A stretch of 64,000 nucleotides of DNA from Francisella halioticida (lineage in GTDB: Bacteria; Pseudomonadota; Gammaproteobacteria; Francisellales; Francisellaceae), in contig NZ_CP022132.1 in the NCBI RefSeq assembly GCF_002211785.1, forward strand, positions 1,116,001-1,180,000. The letters are read 5' to 3'. Every line of letters begins with the position of its first letter. The stretch's first letter is position 1. The notes beneath the pieces were generated by a model that saw nothing but the letters and a program-made list of their open reading frames with translations, was not told the DNA's origin and did no database searches. This document shows, piece by piece, positions 51,199 through 60,290 of this stretch. Position numbers and translations under genes: made by a program.

Positions 51199-52510
51199 TA
51201 AACTGTCCCTGTTATTCAATACCACTTTATAAAATATTTTTATTCCTTGCTTTTATGCAGCATCTAAAATACCAGAATATACTTCATCAGGAGTCATATA
51301 TCCAATACTAGAATGTAGTCTTTCATTGTTGTAAATATCAATATATTCTTTGATACCTACTTTAGCCTCTTTCATAGTTATATATGATGCCGGATAAACA
51401 TTTTCATATTTCAGTGTTCTCCAAAATCTCTCAATTGCAATATTATCTATAGATCTTCCTTTAGCATCCATAGATATATTTATTTTATTATCAGATAATA
51501 TTTTAATATGCTCTTTTGCTGTATATTGAGTTCCTTGATCAGAGTTAAAGATATCAGGTTTACCATATTTAAATAACGCTTCTTTTAACACACTAGTTGT
51601 TAGATGTGTATCCATAGTATTAGAAATCTTCCAAGCTAGTGTTTTCTTGCTATGCCAATCTATTATGGCTACTAAATATGCATACCTACATTCTAGTCTA
51701 ATATACGTGATATCAGCACTCCATACCTTATTAGCTTTATCTATAACAACCTGATTCGTCTCATTTTTAAATACATTAAGTAAGTATGGATATTTCTTGT
51801 GTTGCTTATTAATGACAGTTGTCTTTTTTTTAGGATACAATGCCTTAATACCCATGAATTACATAGCACTTTTGATTAGCTTCCTTCCAACTAGAAATCC
51901 TAATCTATTTAGCAACTTTACTAGCCTTCTCGTACCATAATATGGATGTTTAGTATGTATCAAATCTATTGCATTTAATAGTCTAATATCATCATTACTA
52001 CTAAATTTTGATATTGGTGTATAATAGTACACACTCTTAGATACAGATAATAGTTTAAGCTGATTATTTAAAGATAATTCTAGCTTAGTATCTACAGAGT
52101 TTACTCTATCATTTGATGATACCAAGCTTTTTAGCTTTCCCATTAAAAAATCCCTCTCTACTATTACCTCGCCTAGTTCTTTACTTGTTGCATCTTTATC
52201 TTTTCTAAGCTCATCTATTTCCTGCTTATACTCCTTAACAACAGAGCTTTTATCAAATGCTAAGCAAGCATTAGATAAAAATTGCTGCTTCCAATTGTGC
52301 ACGTTTTTAGGAAGTAAATCATACTTACTTGCTATCTCATTAACTGTCATATCGCCTTCTAGCAATTCTATAATTACTTTAGCTTTAAAATCAGCTGTAT
52401 ACGTTACTCTTTTTTTACTCATTTATCTATTTCCTAATTTATCTAGTTAAGTTTAACATCTAGGAATAAAAATCTTTCTAAAATCAGTAGCTTTTTCTGG
52501 GGACATTATA
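51199..52510 (-). mobile_element. IS3-family element, copy 2 of 4 (1312 bp)
   Basis: Same ends and length as the copy at 11574. The left flank is AAG from the nitrilase gene; the right flank (TAAACGAC) belongs to unrelated sequence. The partner AAG is found beyond copy 3 at 54519. Its two flanks therefore come from different original sites, as expected after recombination between inverted copies. Confidence 0.93.
51253..52422 (-). pseudogene. IS3-family transposase, nonsense mutation
   Basis: The frame is that of the 389-residue transposase at 11628 except that a TAA at 51859-51861 replaces a Glu codon (GAA in copy 1), after KSAM. The N-terminal 187 residues hold the DNA-binding and coiled-coil parts; the catalytic core follows the stop. 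Copy 3 has the same stop, so both descend from one mutated ancestor or were homogenised. Confidence 0.9.
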
Positions 52511-52562
52511 TAAACGACATTTTTGTAAATAAAAAAGTTTATAGTATTTGGAAATACTATAT

Positions 52563-53627
52563 TCAAAATGGAACAGGGTATTTTCTTCTCACCTTTTCTA
52601 TATCTGCTAAAACTTCTTCAGATAGTTCTAAGTTAATAGCATCTATATTTGTTTTAAGTTGTTTCATATTAGTAGCACCAATAAGACTACAACTCATATA
52701 GGATTTTCTAATTGTAAAGGCTATTGCCATTTGACAAATATCTAAATTATGCTTTTTAGCAACATTAATATATTCAGTTACAGCCTCATCTTGTGTAGCA
52801 AATCTAAAACCGTAACGATCTTCTTGACCATCTAAAATTTCAGGAGACATGCGGGTACCTGCAGGCCTAGCACCATTTCTGTACTTACCTGTTATTACTC
52901 CTTGCTCAAGAGGTGACCATGCTAGATAAGATATTTCTTCTAATGCTGTAGTTTCCATAATATCAGTTTCATCTCTTCTACGATTAATGTTATATTCATT
53001 CTGTAGGCTTTGAATACGAGGAAGATTATGCTTTTCAGAAAGTTTAATAAATTGATTAACTCCCCAGGCAGAATCATTTGACAATCCTATATGACGGATT
53101 TTCCCAGTCTTTATCAGCTCATCGCATGTTTGTAAAGTTTCAAGAATATTTTCAATGATTTCAATTTTATTTTTCTCACCAACCTTAGGTTCAAAATCCC
53201 ACCACCCACAAAAGTGATAATTAGGTCTATTTGTTGGAAAATGAAATTGATACAAGTCTATATAATCCGTCTTAAGACGTTTTAAACTATTGTTTACTGC
53301 ATCAATGATATTGGCTTTGTTAGTCTTTGGGTTATCTTCATCTCTTGCCCATGGCATAGGAGAAAATTTAGTTGCCAAAACAATTTCATTACGTTTATTT
53401 TTCGATTTAAACCAGTTACCAATTATTTCTTCAGTTTTACCATACGTTTTAGCAGTAGGAGGAATTGCATACATTTCAGCAGTATCCCAAAAATTTATAC
53501 CTTGTGATAAAGCATAATCCATTTGTTCAAAGCCTTCAGCTTGAGTATTTTGTTTTCCCCAAGTCATAGTACCAAGACATATTCTACTAATATTAATATC
53601 AGTCTTACCTAATTTTGTATATTTCAT
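52563..53627 (-). CDS. Aldo/keto reductase (Tas-like)
   Basis: An NADPH-dependent oxidoreductase of about 354 residues with the AKR barrel. The N-terminal MKYTKLGKTDINISRICLGTMTWG, WDTAEMY with the catalytic Asp/Tyr, the catalytic Lys in LATKFSP and a His in YQFHFP are present. The C-terminal SCSLIGATNMKQLKTNI binds the cofactor. It resembles E. coli Tas. I chose the ATG at 53627 because it begins the family N-terminus. The gene lies wholly in the segment that was inverted between two IS copies. Confidence 0.9.
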   Translation of the reverse strand: MKYTKLGKTDINISRICLGTMTWGKQNTQAEGFEQMDYALSQGINFWDTAEMYAIPPTAKTYGKTEEIIGNWFKSKNKRNEIVLATKFSPMPWARDEDNPKTNKANIIDAVNNSLKRLKTDYIDLYQFHFPTNRPNYHFCGWWDFEPKVGEKNKIEIIENILETLQTCDELIKTGKIRHIGLSNDSAWGVNQFIKLSEKHNLPRIQSLQNEYNINRRRDETDIMETTALEEISYLAWSPLEQGVITGKYRNGARPAGTRMSPEILDGQEDRYGFRFATQDEAVTEYINVAKKHNLDICQMAIAFTIRKSYMSCSLIGATNMKQLKTNIDAINLELSEEVLADIEKVRRKYPVPF

Positions 53628-53693
53628 ATTTATAACAATTTTTGAGTTTGAGGAAATTATAACAAATAACAAAACTTACAAGTATTATTTTAT

Positions 53694-54518
53694 TTATACC
53701 GATATAAGTTTTGTGGATAAGGTTTTATTATGCTTTATATCTTCATTTGGAAAAGCATCATATCCTTTACGAGCTTTATGTAATTTTGATATATCTAATT
53801 TCCTAACTAGTATATCTTCTATATTAAATTTTCCTTTAGCTAAATAGTTGAGAGGGAATACTTTATTTTGAGGTGATGTAAATAATATTTGACTAACTCC
53901 ATCAACACCTTGAGTATGTTGTTTATCTAAACCAGAAGCCATACCAACAACTACACCATAAGCGAAATTCTGAATTGATAACATTTTTACTGCTGTATGA
54001 ACTCTATTTAAACCATAAAGATCATTTGTATATGATGGAACAATAATTATATCGAGCTTTATCTTTGAAAGTTTTTGAGATATATTTGGAAATTCGCTTG
54101 TATAACATACTAAAACTGCAATTTTAGCCCCTTTATACTTTAATACTAAAATATTATTACCGTATTTCGTATAACCAACATTTCTTTCTTCAGGCGTTAA
54201 ATAAATCTTATCATTTTCTATCAGTTGACCATTAGGCAAGCCAATTATTACTGTATTAGATATTTTACCATTATTATTTTTTGCAATAGTTCCACCTATC
54301 AAAATGATATTAAATTTTTTAGCTAGTCGAGAAACTAAGTTTCTAGTTTTTGAGTAATAGTTACTAAGTTTAACAATACTTTGTTTATTCCATGGTAAAT
54401 TATTAATAAGATTTACTGAATCATCTTCAGGAAAAACAACAACTTCAGCACTATTACCTTTCGCTTCTTTGGTTAATTTTTCAATATTTTTAGCAAATTG
54501 ATCAAAAGATTGTTGCTT
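53694..54518 (-). pseudogene. 3' part of the split nitrilase-family gene (inverted)
   Basis: From the IS edge the minus strand is open for 273 codons. Seen are QQSFDQFAKNIEKL, EVVVFPEDD (with the nitrilase Glu) and AVLVCYTSEFP, with the nucleophile Cys and a Thr where Glu often follows C-Y. The ending KARKGYDAFPNED is typical of the family. The missing signal peptide and first strand are at 51100-51198 on the opposite strand. Rebuilt length is 306 residues, a periplasmic carbon-nitrogen hydrolase. An internal start near 54302 would lack the first catalytic residue. Confidence 0.88.
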
Positions 54519-55830
54519 TATAATGTCCCCAGAAAAAGCTACTGATTTTAGAAAGATTTTTATTCCTAGATGTTAAAGTTAACTAGATAAATTAGGAAAT
54601 AGATAAATGAGTAAAAAAAGAGTAACGTATACAGCTGATTTTAAAGCTAAAGTAATTATAGAATTGCTAGAAGGCGATATGACAGTTAATGAGATAGCAA
54701 GTAAGTATGATTTACTTCCTAAAAACGTGCACAATTGGAAGCAGCAATTTTTATCTAATGCTTGCTTAGCATTTGATAAAAGCTCTGTTGTTAAGGAGTA
54801 TAAGCAGGAAATAGATGAGCTTAGAAAAGATAAAGATGCAACAAGTAAAAAACTAGTCGAGGTAATAGTAGAGAGGGATTTTTTAATGGGAAAGCTAAAA
54901 AGCTTGGTATCATCAAATGATAGAGTAAACTCTGTAGATACTAAGCTAGAATTATCTTTAAATAATCAGCTTAAACTATTATCTGTATCTAAGAGTGTGT
55001 ACTATTATACACCAATATCAAAATTTAGTAGTAATGATGATATTAGACTATTAAATGCAATAGATTTGATACATACTAAACATCCATATTATGGTACGAG
55101 AAGGCTAGTAAAGTTGCTAAATAGATTAGGATTTCTAGTTGGAAGGAAGCTAATCAAAAGTGCTATGTAATTCATGGGTATTAAGGCATTGTATCCTAAA
55201 AAAAAGACAACTGTCATTAATAAGCAACACAAGAAATATCCATACTTACTTAATGTATTTAAAAATGAGACGAATCAGGTTGTTATAGATAAAGCTAATA
55301 AGGTATGGAGTGCTGATATCACGTATATTAGACTAGAATGTGGGTATGCATATTTAGTAGCCATAATAGATTGGCATAGCAAGAAAACACTAGCTTGGAA
55401 GATTTCTAATACTATGGATACACATCTAACAACTAGTGTGTTAAAAGAAGCGTTATTTAAATATGGTAAACCTGATATCTTTAACTCTGATCAAGGAACT
55501 CAATATACAGCAAAAGAGCATATTAAAATATTATCTGATAATAAAATAAATATATCTATGGATGCTAAAGGAAGATCTATAGATAATATTGCAATTGAGA
55601 GATTTTGGAGAACACTGAAATATGAAAATGTTTATCCTGCATCATATATAACTATGAAAGAGGCTAAAGTAGGTATCAAAGAATATATTGATATTTACAA
55701 CAATGAAAGACTACATTCTAGTATTGGATATATGACTCATGATGAAGTATATTCTGGTATTTTAGATGCTGCATAAAAGCAAGGAATAAAAATATTTTAT
55801 AAAGTGGTATTGAATAACAGGGACAGTTTA
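54519..55830 (+). mobile_element. IS3-family element, copy 3 of 4 (1312 bp, inverted relative to copy 2)
   Basis: Its left end is preceded by CTT (AAG on the minus strand), which matches the AAG before copy 2. Its right flank (AAAACATGG) belongs to other sequence. Copies 2 and 3 lie in opposite orientation and enclose about 2.0 kb holding the aldo/keto reductase and the nitrilase 3' part. Confidence 0.93.
54607..55776 (+). pseudogene. IS3-family transposase, nonsense mutation
   Basis: Same reading frame as copy 1 with the TAA at 55168-55170 seen also in copy 2. It differs from copy 2 in its N-terminal half (SKKLVEV instead of SKELGEV) and its 3' end (MTHDEV instead of MTPDEV); both variants are shared with copy 4. 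The pattern of shared and private differences is mosaic, consistent with exchange between copies. Confidence 0.9.
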
Positions 55831-55985
55831 AAACATGGAATATTATCAAAAATAACTATCACAACGTCCCATAGAATTAGTTTTCCCAAATTTTGTTTTT
55901 TAGCTAAAAAATATTTGTTATATTCATAATATATTATCCTTTTACCAAACCTATAAAAAATCTTCGAATTTTGACTATAATAGTC

Positions 55986-56013
55986 TTGCAAAGATTATAA
56001 ATAATTGTATAAT
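55986..56013 (+). promoter_or_regulatory. Promoter of tRNA-Ser
   Basis: TTGCAA (55986-55991) and TATAAT (56008-56013) are 16 bp apart, and the tRNA starts 16 bases after the -10 box. Confidence 0.7.
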
Positions 56014-56028
56014 AACCTCCAATAGTTA

Positions 56029-56116
56029 GGAGAAATGGCTGAGTGGTCGAAAGCGGCGGTCTTGAAAACCGTTGACTGTAACAGGTCCGGGGGTTCGAAT
56101 CCCTCTTTCTCCGCCA
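56029..56116 (+). tRNA. tRNA-Ser (anticodon TGA)
   Basis: An 88-base class II tRNA with an encoded CCA. Acceptor GGAGAAA pairs with TTTCTCC, the D arm has GCTGAGTGGTC, the anticodon loop CTTGAAA has TGA at 56063-56065, the long variable arm is present, and the T arm is GGGGGTTCGAATCCCTC. It reads UCA and related codons. A strong terminator follows at 56122-56147. Confidence 0.97.
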
Positions 56117-56121
56117 CCTTG

Positions 56122-56147
56122 AAAGCCCTTAGAAATAAGGGCTTTTT
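56122..56147 (+). terminator. Rho-independent terminator of tRNA-Ser
   Basis: AAAGCCCTT and AAGGGCTTT form a perfect 9-bp stem around AGAAAT, followed by a run of T. It starts six bases after the tRNA CCA end. Confidence 0.9.
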
Positions 56148-56483
56148 TATGCCCAAACATTTATAACTTATAAATGGACAGCTAGTTTAGCACTATCAAT
56201 AGTAATTAATAAATCAAATTTACAGTTTTTTATTAGATTCATATTATTCTTAGGTTTTGCTCTTTTGGCTCCTTTAGAGTTATTATTTGGTGCAAATGTC
56301 CAAAATATGTATTACCCGTATATTAAACCAACAATAACTTCTATAGCTGCAGGTACATTTATCTATCTGAGTACTTTACATAGTTTAGATAGATTAATAC
56401 TTATAAAAGACTGTCGCAATACTAAAGAAGAATATACATTTGTAATAATTAATTTTACTATTATAGCTATAATTGCCATTTAG
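56148..56483 (+). pseudogene. Remnant of a ZIP-family metal transporter (C-terminal half)
   Basis: Directly after the tRNA terminator the frame is open to the TAG at 56481-56483 without a proper start. The sequence follows the ZIP fold: [18 protein letters not shown] (normally H-K at the metal site), a helix FIRFILFLGFALLAPLELLFGA, and SIAAGTFIYLSTLHSLDR (the family's s-a-G-T-F-x-Y pattern). The first half with the HxH-type metal ligands is missing and the site His is Tyr. It would have imported zinc, iron or manganese. Confidence 0.6.
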
Positions 56484-56549
56484 GCTTAGATTTTTTTATA
56501 TTCCACTACTCTAAATTTTCTTATTTACATAAATAATTTTAAAATTCTA

Positions 56550-56590
56550 TTGATCTTCTTACATATTTGCATTAGAATGCAAATATGTAA
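56550..56590 (+). promoter_or_regulatory. Promoter and perfect inverted-repeat operator of the arsR-metallothionein genes
   Basis: TTGATC (56550-56555) and TAGAAT (56573-56578) are 17 bp apart and form a likely promoter. A perfect inverted repeat, TTACATATTTGCATT-AG-AATGCAAATATGTAA (56559-56590), covers the -10 box. A pair of 12 or more bp arms with a 2-bp centre is the shape of SmtB/ArsR-family operators. The downstream ATG is at 56605. Metal-induced release of the repressor would open the promoter. Confidence 0.8.
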
Positions 56591-56604
56591 ATAAGGTGAT
56601 TTAT

Positions 56605-56880
56605 ATGAATTTACAACATAGCAATATTTTTAAAGCATTATCTGATCAGAACAGACTCAAAATACTAGATAGTATTTGTCAAAATGATTGTGAATGCACC
56701 GTTAGTGAAATAGCAAAATGTTGTGAGGTAGATTTTTCAGTAGTAAGTAGACACCTAAAGGTGTTAAGAGATGCTGGAATTCTACAAGCCAATAAAAAGG
56801 GACAAAAAGTAATTCATCATGTTAACCGTAAAGAAATTGCTGATATGTTAAGAGAAGTTGCAAATCGTATTGAGAAATAA
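56605..56880 (+). CDS. ArsR/SmtB-family metal-sensing repressor
   Basis: A 91-residue winged-helix protein. The DNA-recognition helix is in DFSVVSRHLKVLRDAG (43-58), followed by the wing NKKGQKVIHHVNR. Five cysteines (25, 29, 31, 39, 40) cluster at the recognition helix entrance. C29-E-C31 falls where ArsR-type proteins have C-x-C, as in the ELCVCDL As/Sb site. This suggests thiol binding of a soft metal ion, though the exact metal is unknown. I chose ATG 56605, which has AAGGTGA upstream. It sits on its own operator (56559-56590) and is followed 56 bp later by the Cys-rich peptide gene. Confidence 0.92.
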   Translation: MNLQHSNIFKALSDQNRLKILDSICQNDCECTVSEIAKCCEVDFSVVSRHLKVLRDAGILQANKKGQKVIHHVNRKEIADMLREVANRIEK

Positions 56881-56936
56881 AATAAAACTTCAATTAATAT
56901 ACTAAGATTTAAACAAACAAATAAGAGGAAAAAATC

Positions 56937-57032
56937 ATGGAAAATAAAACTAAATGTTGTTGCAAAAAAGGTTGTGTAGATTGTAAATGTAACTGTACAT
57001 GTGACAGTGGCTGCAACTGCAGCTGTTGTTAA
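56937..57032 (+). CDS. Minimal metallothionein-like peptide (31 residues, 12 Cys)
   Basis: A 31-codon ORF with a good ribosome-binding site (AGAGGA, about 9 bases upstream) and ATG at 56937. After a short polar start (residues 1-6) it has 12 cysteines, at 7, 8, 9, 13, 16, 18, 20, 22, 26, 28, 30 and 31. These include a C-x-C-x-C-x-C run at 16-22. The other residues are small or charged, with no aromatic or long aliphatic residues apart from Val14. This is the composition of a metallothionein, shorter than SmtA-type or MymT-type bacterial ones. It lies behind the ArsR gene, probably in the same transcript, and its stop abuts the convergent hemB stop. Metal binding is inferred. Confidence 0.75.
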   Translation: MENKTKCCCKKGCVDCKCNCTCDSGCNCSCC

Positions 57033-58061
57033 TTATTCTCTATATTCAGAAAGTTTTTTAGCAACGAATGGTGCAAAATAAGTAAATATCCCAGATGCTC
57101 CAGCACGTTTTAATGCCAGTAATGATTCAAAAATAACTTTCTCATGAAGATCTCCACGATCAACCGCATTCTTTATCATGTTATATTCACCACTTACTTG
57201 ATAAGCATATGTAGGTATTTTAAATTCTGATGATATTCTATAAATTACATCTAAGTATGATAGACCTGACTTAACCATAACACTATCAGCACCCTCATAG
57301 ATATCTAGAGCAACTTCTCTTAGAGCTTCGTTTGAATTAGCTGGATCCATTTGATAACCACGTTTATCACGAAACTCTAATACCTTATCTTTTCCCTTAA
57401 GATCAACACTACCTATAGCATCTCTAAATGGGCCATAAAATCCCGAAGCATATTTTGCAGCATAAGACATAATCTGTGTATTAATCAAACCTTCCTTTTC
57501 AAATGCTTCACGGATTAGACCAATACGTCCATCCATCATGTCTGAAGGAGCGATTACATCACACCCTGCTTTTGCTTGAACTATAGTCTGTTGTATGAGT
57601 ATATCAACAGTCTCATCATTTAATATATTCTCATTAGTTGAATCCAAAAGTCCATCATGACCATGATCTGTAAAAGGGTCTAATGCTACATCACATATAA
57701 CCCCAATATTTGAACTTTCAGCTTTAGCTACCTTTATAGCTTGGCAAACTATATTTGATGGGTTTGTAGCTTCTGTACCTTTTGAGTTTTTCTTATCATT
57801 GCTAATATTTGGAAAAATAGCTATCGCTGGGATACCTAGCTTAGTAGCTTTTTTAATGATCTTTGGAAGACTTTTTAAACTATATCTATACACATCAGGC
57901 ATACTCGATATTTCAACATTACCTTCATCATCATTGTCATGTACAAATACAGGCCAAATTAAATCGCTTGTAGTTAGTATATTTTCAGCAACTAATCTTC
58001 TTGACCAGTTAGCTTGTCTAGTACGACGAAGTCGAGTTTTGGGATAGCTCTGAAATGACAT
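57033..58061 (-). CDS. hemB: Delta-aminolevulinic acid dehydratase (porphobilinogen synthase) HemB
   Basis: A 342-residue enzyme joining two ALA molecules to porphobilinogen in haem synthesis. The Schiff-base lysines are in SYAAKYASGFYGPFRDA and VMVKSGLSYLD. The metal-site segment reads DVALDPFTDHGHDG, the Mg2+-dependent, cysteine-free form (the zinc form has a Cys cluster there). The usual Pro after the active Lys is Ser. It lies tail to tail with the metallothionein gene and 47 bp from the COG0523 gene on the same strand. Confidence 0.96.
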   Translation of the reverse strand: MSFQSYPKTRLRRTRQANWSRRLVAENILTTSDLIWPVFVHDNDDEGNVEISSMPDVYRYSLKSLPKIIKKATKLGIPAIAIFPNISNDKKNSKGTEATNPSNIVCQAIKVAKAESSNIGVICDVALDPFTDHGHDGLLDSTNENILNDETVDILIQQTIVQAKAGCDVIAPSDMMDGRIGLIREAFEKEGLINTQIMSYAAKYASGFYGPFRDAIGSVDLKGKDKVLEFRDKRGYQMDPANSNEALREVALDIYEGADSVMVKSGLSYLDVIYRISSEFKIPTYAYQVSGEYNMIKNAVDRGDLHEKVIFESLLALKRAGASGIFTYFAPFVAKKLSEYRE

Positions 58062-58108
58062 TTATTTTATCTCCTTAAAACATTATGCTCTTTAACAATA
58101 TATTTACT

Positions 58109-59066
58109 TTACTCTATGCCCTCTTCCTTAACAGTTCCTAAAAGAGAATTGAAAAGCTTTTGTATAACTTCTTGTGGAATATTATGAGTTATAAAAACCA
58201 ACCTAGTACGATGATCGTCATCAGGCCAGTTATCAAGCCATCTTATAGGGTGGAAAAGATGTTGAACACCATGAACAACTACAGGTCTATCTTCACCGAC
58301 AATATTTATGATGCCTTTTACTCGGAGTAACTTGAGACCAACCATCGAAGTTAATAATTCAAGGAATAAATTAAATGCCATATAATTGATTGGTTTATCA
58401 CTAGTCATTACAAACGCTTGAATTTCATCACTATGTCGATTTATATCATGATGATGGTCGTGATCATGATCTTCATCGGAGTGATTATGATGCAAATGTT
58501 GATGTTCATCTTCAAAATGCTCCATATTAAGCCACTTGATAACATCTTCTGATTTGCTATTTGGATTATAAGTATCAAGTCCTGATAATGATGAAACTAT
58601 TGCTTCATCACTAGTATTAAACAAAATAGGGGTTGATGGATTAATCGCTTTTAATCTATTTATAAGTGTTTGCTGTGTATTAGAATCTACAATATCTGTT
58701 TTACTTAATATAATTCTTTCAGCCATAGCTGCTTGTTTAGTAGCTTCAGGATGATTGTCTAAAGTGTCATTACCATTTACAGCATCAACCAGTGTAACTA
58801 TATCATCAAGTTTATAGTACCTGTGTAATTCAAAAGAGCGCATTAAAGTATGAATGATCGGTGCCAGATCTGCTAAGCCCGTTGTTTCTACAATAACTCT
58901 ATCAAATGGTTTGATAACACCTTTATTTGTTTTATCTATAAGATTAAGTAATGTATTTGTAAGATCTGCTCTAATAGTACAACAAATACAACCATTTTGT
59001 AGTTCGAGTATATCTTCATCACTGTGCTCTATAATATCCCATGAAATTTTAACAACAATTTTGAGA
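58109..59066 (-). pseudogene. COG0523 (CobW/ZNG1-like) GTPase metallochaperone, 5' end lost to an IS
   Basis: The frame is open from the stop at 58109 through to the IS edge at 59066 and holds ELQNGCICCT (the family C-x-C-C metal site), DRVIVETTGLADLAP, ILSKTDIVD (guanine specificity) and a His-rich linker (HQHLHHNHSDED, DHDHHHD). It ends with the CobW C-domain (VVVHGVQHLFHPIRWL). The N-terminal Walker A (GxxGxGKT) and Switch I are missing, so the GTPase cannot work. An internal ATG at 58843 would give only the last 244 residues. COG0523 proteins deliver zinc to client enzymes. It shares strand and close spacing with hemB. Confidence 0.9.
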
Positions 59067-60290
59067 ATTTAGTTCCTAAAGTAGCTAAACTATAAATGAG
59101 CAATTTAGGATAAATGTAAATGAGTAATAAGAGAAAAATATATACCGTTGAATTTAAGACTAAAGTTGTCTTGGAAGTATTGGGGAAAGATCAAACAATC
59201 ACACAGTTATCAGTAAAATATAATATTACGCCCAAAAACATAAATAATTGAAAAACAGCCTTTTTAGAAAATGCTGAGTTGGCAATGGATCCATCCAAAT
59301 CAGTATCACAATATAAAAAAGACAATGCAAAGCTTCAAACCAAGATAGATCAGTATTCTAAGAAGGTTGGACAACTAACAATTGAGAAGGAATTTCTTGA
59401 GTGAAAGCTCGTAAGCTTGGGATTATCTGATAGAAAAGCAATGATTGATCCTAAGCATAAATTATCTGTTGTAAAACAAAGTTTCTTATTAGAAGTTTCT
59501 AGAGCTGGTTTATATTACAAGCCTGTGGTTAACGAACATAAAGAAGAAGTAAAAGCAAAGCTTATACAGATACATGAGGAGATTCCCTGCTACGGCTATA
59601 TAAAAGCTCATAAGCAATTAATAGAAGATGGGTTTAGCATCTGTGAGAACACAGTACAAAAGTATCGTAAAGAGTTAGGCATCAAAGCTATATTGGCGGT
59701 GAAAAAACCAAACTTAAACTTATCTGAACCTAACAAAGAGCATGCTATTTATAGTTACAAACTAAAAGGTTTAAGCATATTGAGACCTAATCAAGTTTGG
59801 TCTACAGATATTACATATATTAAGACTGATGCTGGCACAGTTTATATGGCAGCTATTATTGATTGGTACTCTAAGGCTGTACTAAGTTGGGAGATATCCA
59901 ACACTATGGATAGTAGTTTAGTTATGAAAGTTTTAAATGAAGCTCTGTATAAATATGGAGTACCAGAAATATTTAACACTGATCAAGGTAGCCAGTACAC
60001 ATCTAACATTCATATCCAAACATTATTGGATAAAAAAATTACTATATCTATGGATGGTAAAGGTAGAGCAACTGATAACATTTGCATCGAAAGATTTTGG
60101 AGAAGTGCTAAATGTGAGAGATTTTATTTAAATCAATATCCTGGCATTGTTGAACTAAGAAACGATGTGGATGATTATATAGATTTTTATAATAATAGAA
60201 GATTTCATGAGTCTATCAATTATAAAAAACCTATGGAATTTTATTACGATAACTTATTGGAAAAACGGGCGGCTTAGATGGGAACTAAAT
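59067..60290 (+). mobile_element. IS3-type element of a third type (1224 bp)
   Basis: The ends ATTTAGTTCC and GGAACTAAAT form terminal inverted repeats. The left edge cuts the COG0523 gene; the right edge leads into a few bases before another gene's stop. The flanks do not match as a target duplication, so the 5' part of the COG0523 gene was probably lost in an adjacent deletion. Only one copy of this type is seen here. Confidence 0.85.
59120..60277 (+). pseudogene. IS3-type transposase with two in-frame TGA codons
   Basis: A 386-codon frame homologous to the transposase at 11628 (KRKIYTVEFKTKVVLEVL matches the N-terminal HTH; ITYIKTD, FNTDQGSQYTS and CIERFWRSAKCE are DDE parts). TGA at 59249-59251 stands where its relative has Trp (NINN-stop-KTAF against NVHNWKQQF). 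TGA at 59402-59404 falls before KLVSLGL. The last 286 residues (from 59417) would be open but lack the DNA-binding part. Confidence 0.88.

Noticed and set aside
55797-55991. 64-codon minus-strand frame between IS copy 3 and tRNA-Ser
   Set aside because: Its last codons lie inside the IS and its start overlaps the tRNA promoter; composition is plain AT-rich sequence. It could be the front of a truncated gene, but nothing supports that.
56029-56483. tRNA-Ser as attachment site of an integrated island
   Set aside because: No integrase gene and no second copy of the tRNA 3' end is visible in the window.
59120-60277. Alternative genetic code with TGA as Trp
   Set aside because: Other genes in the window use TGG for Trp at conserved sites and end in normal stops; TGA in the body is limited to this transposase.
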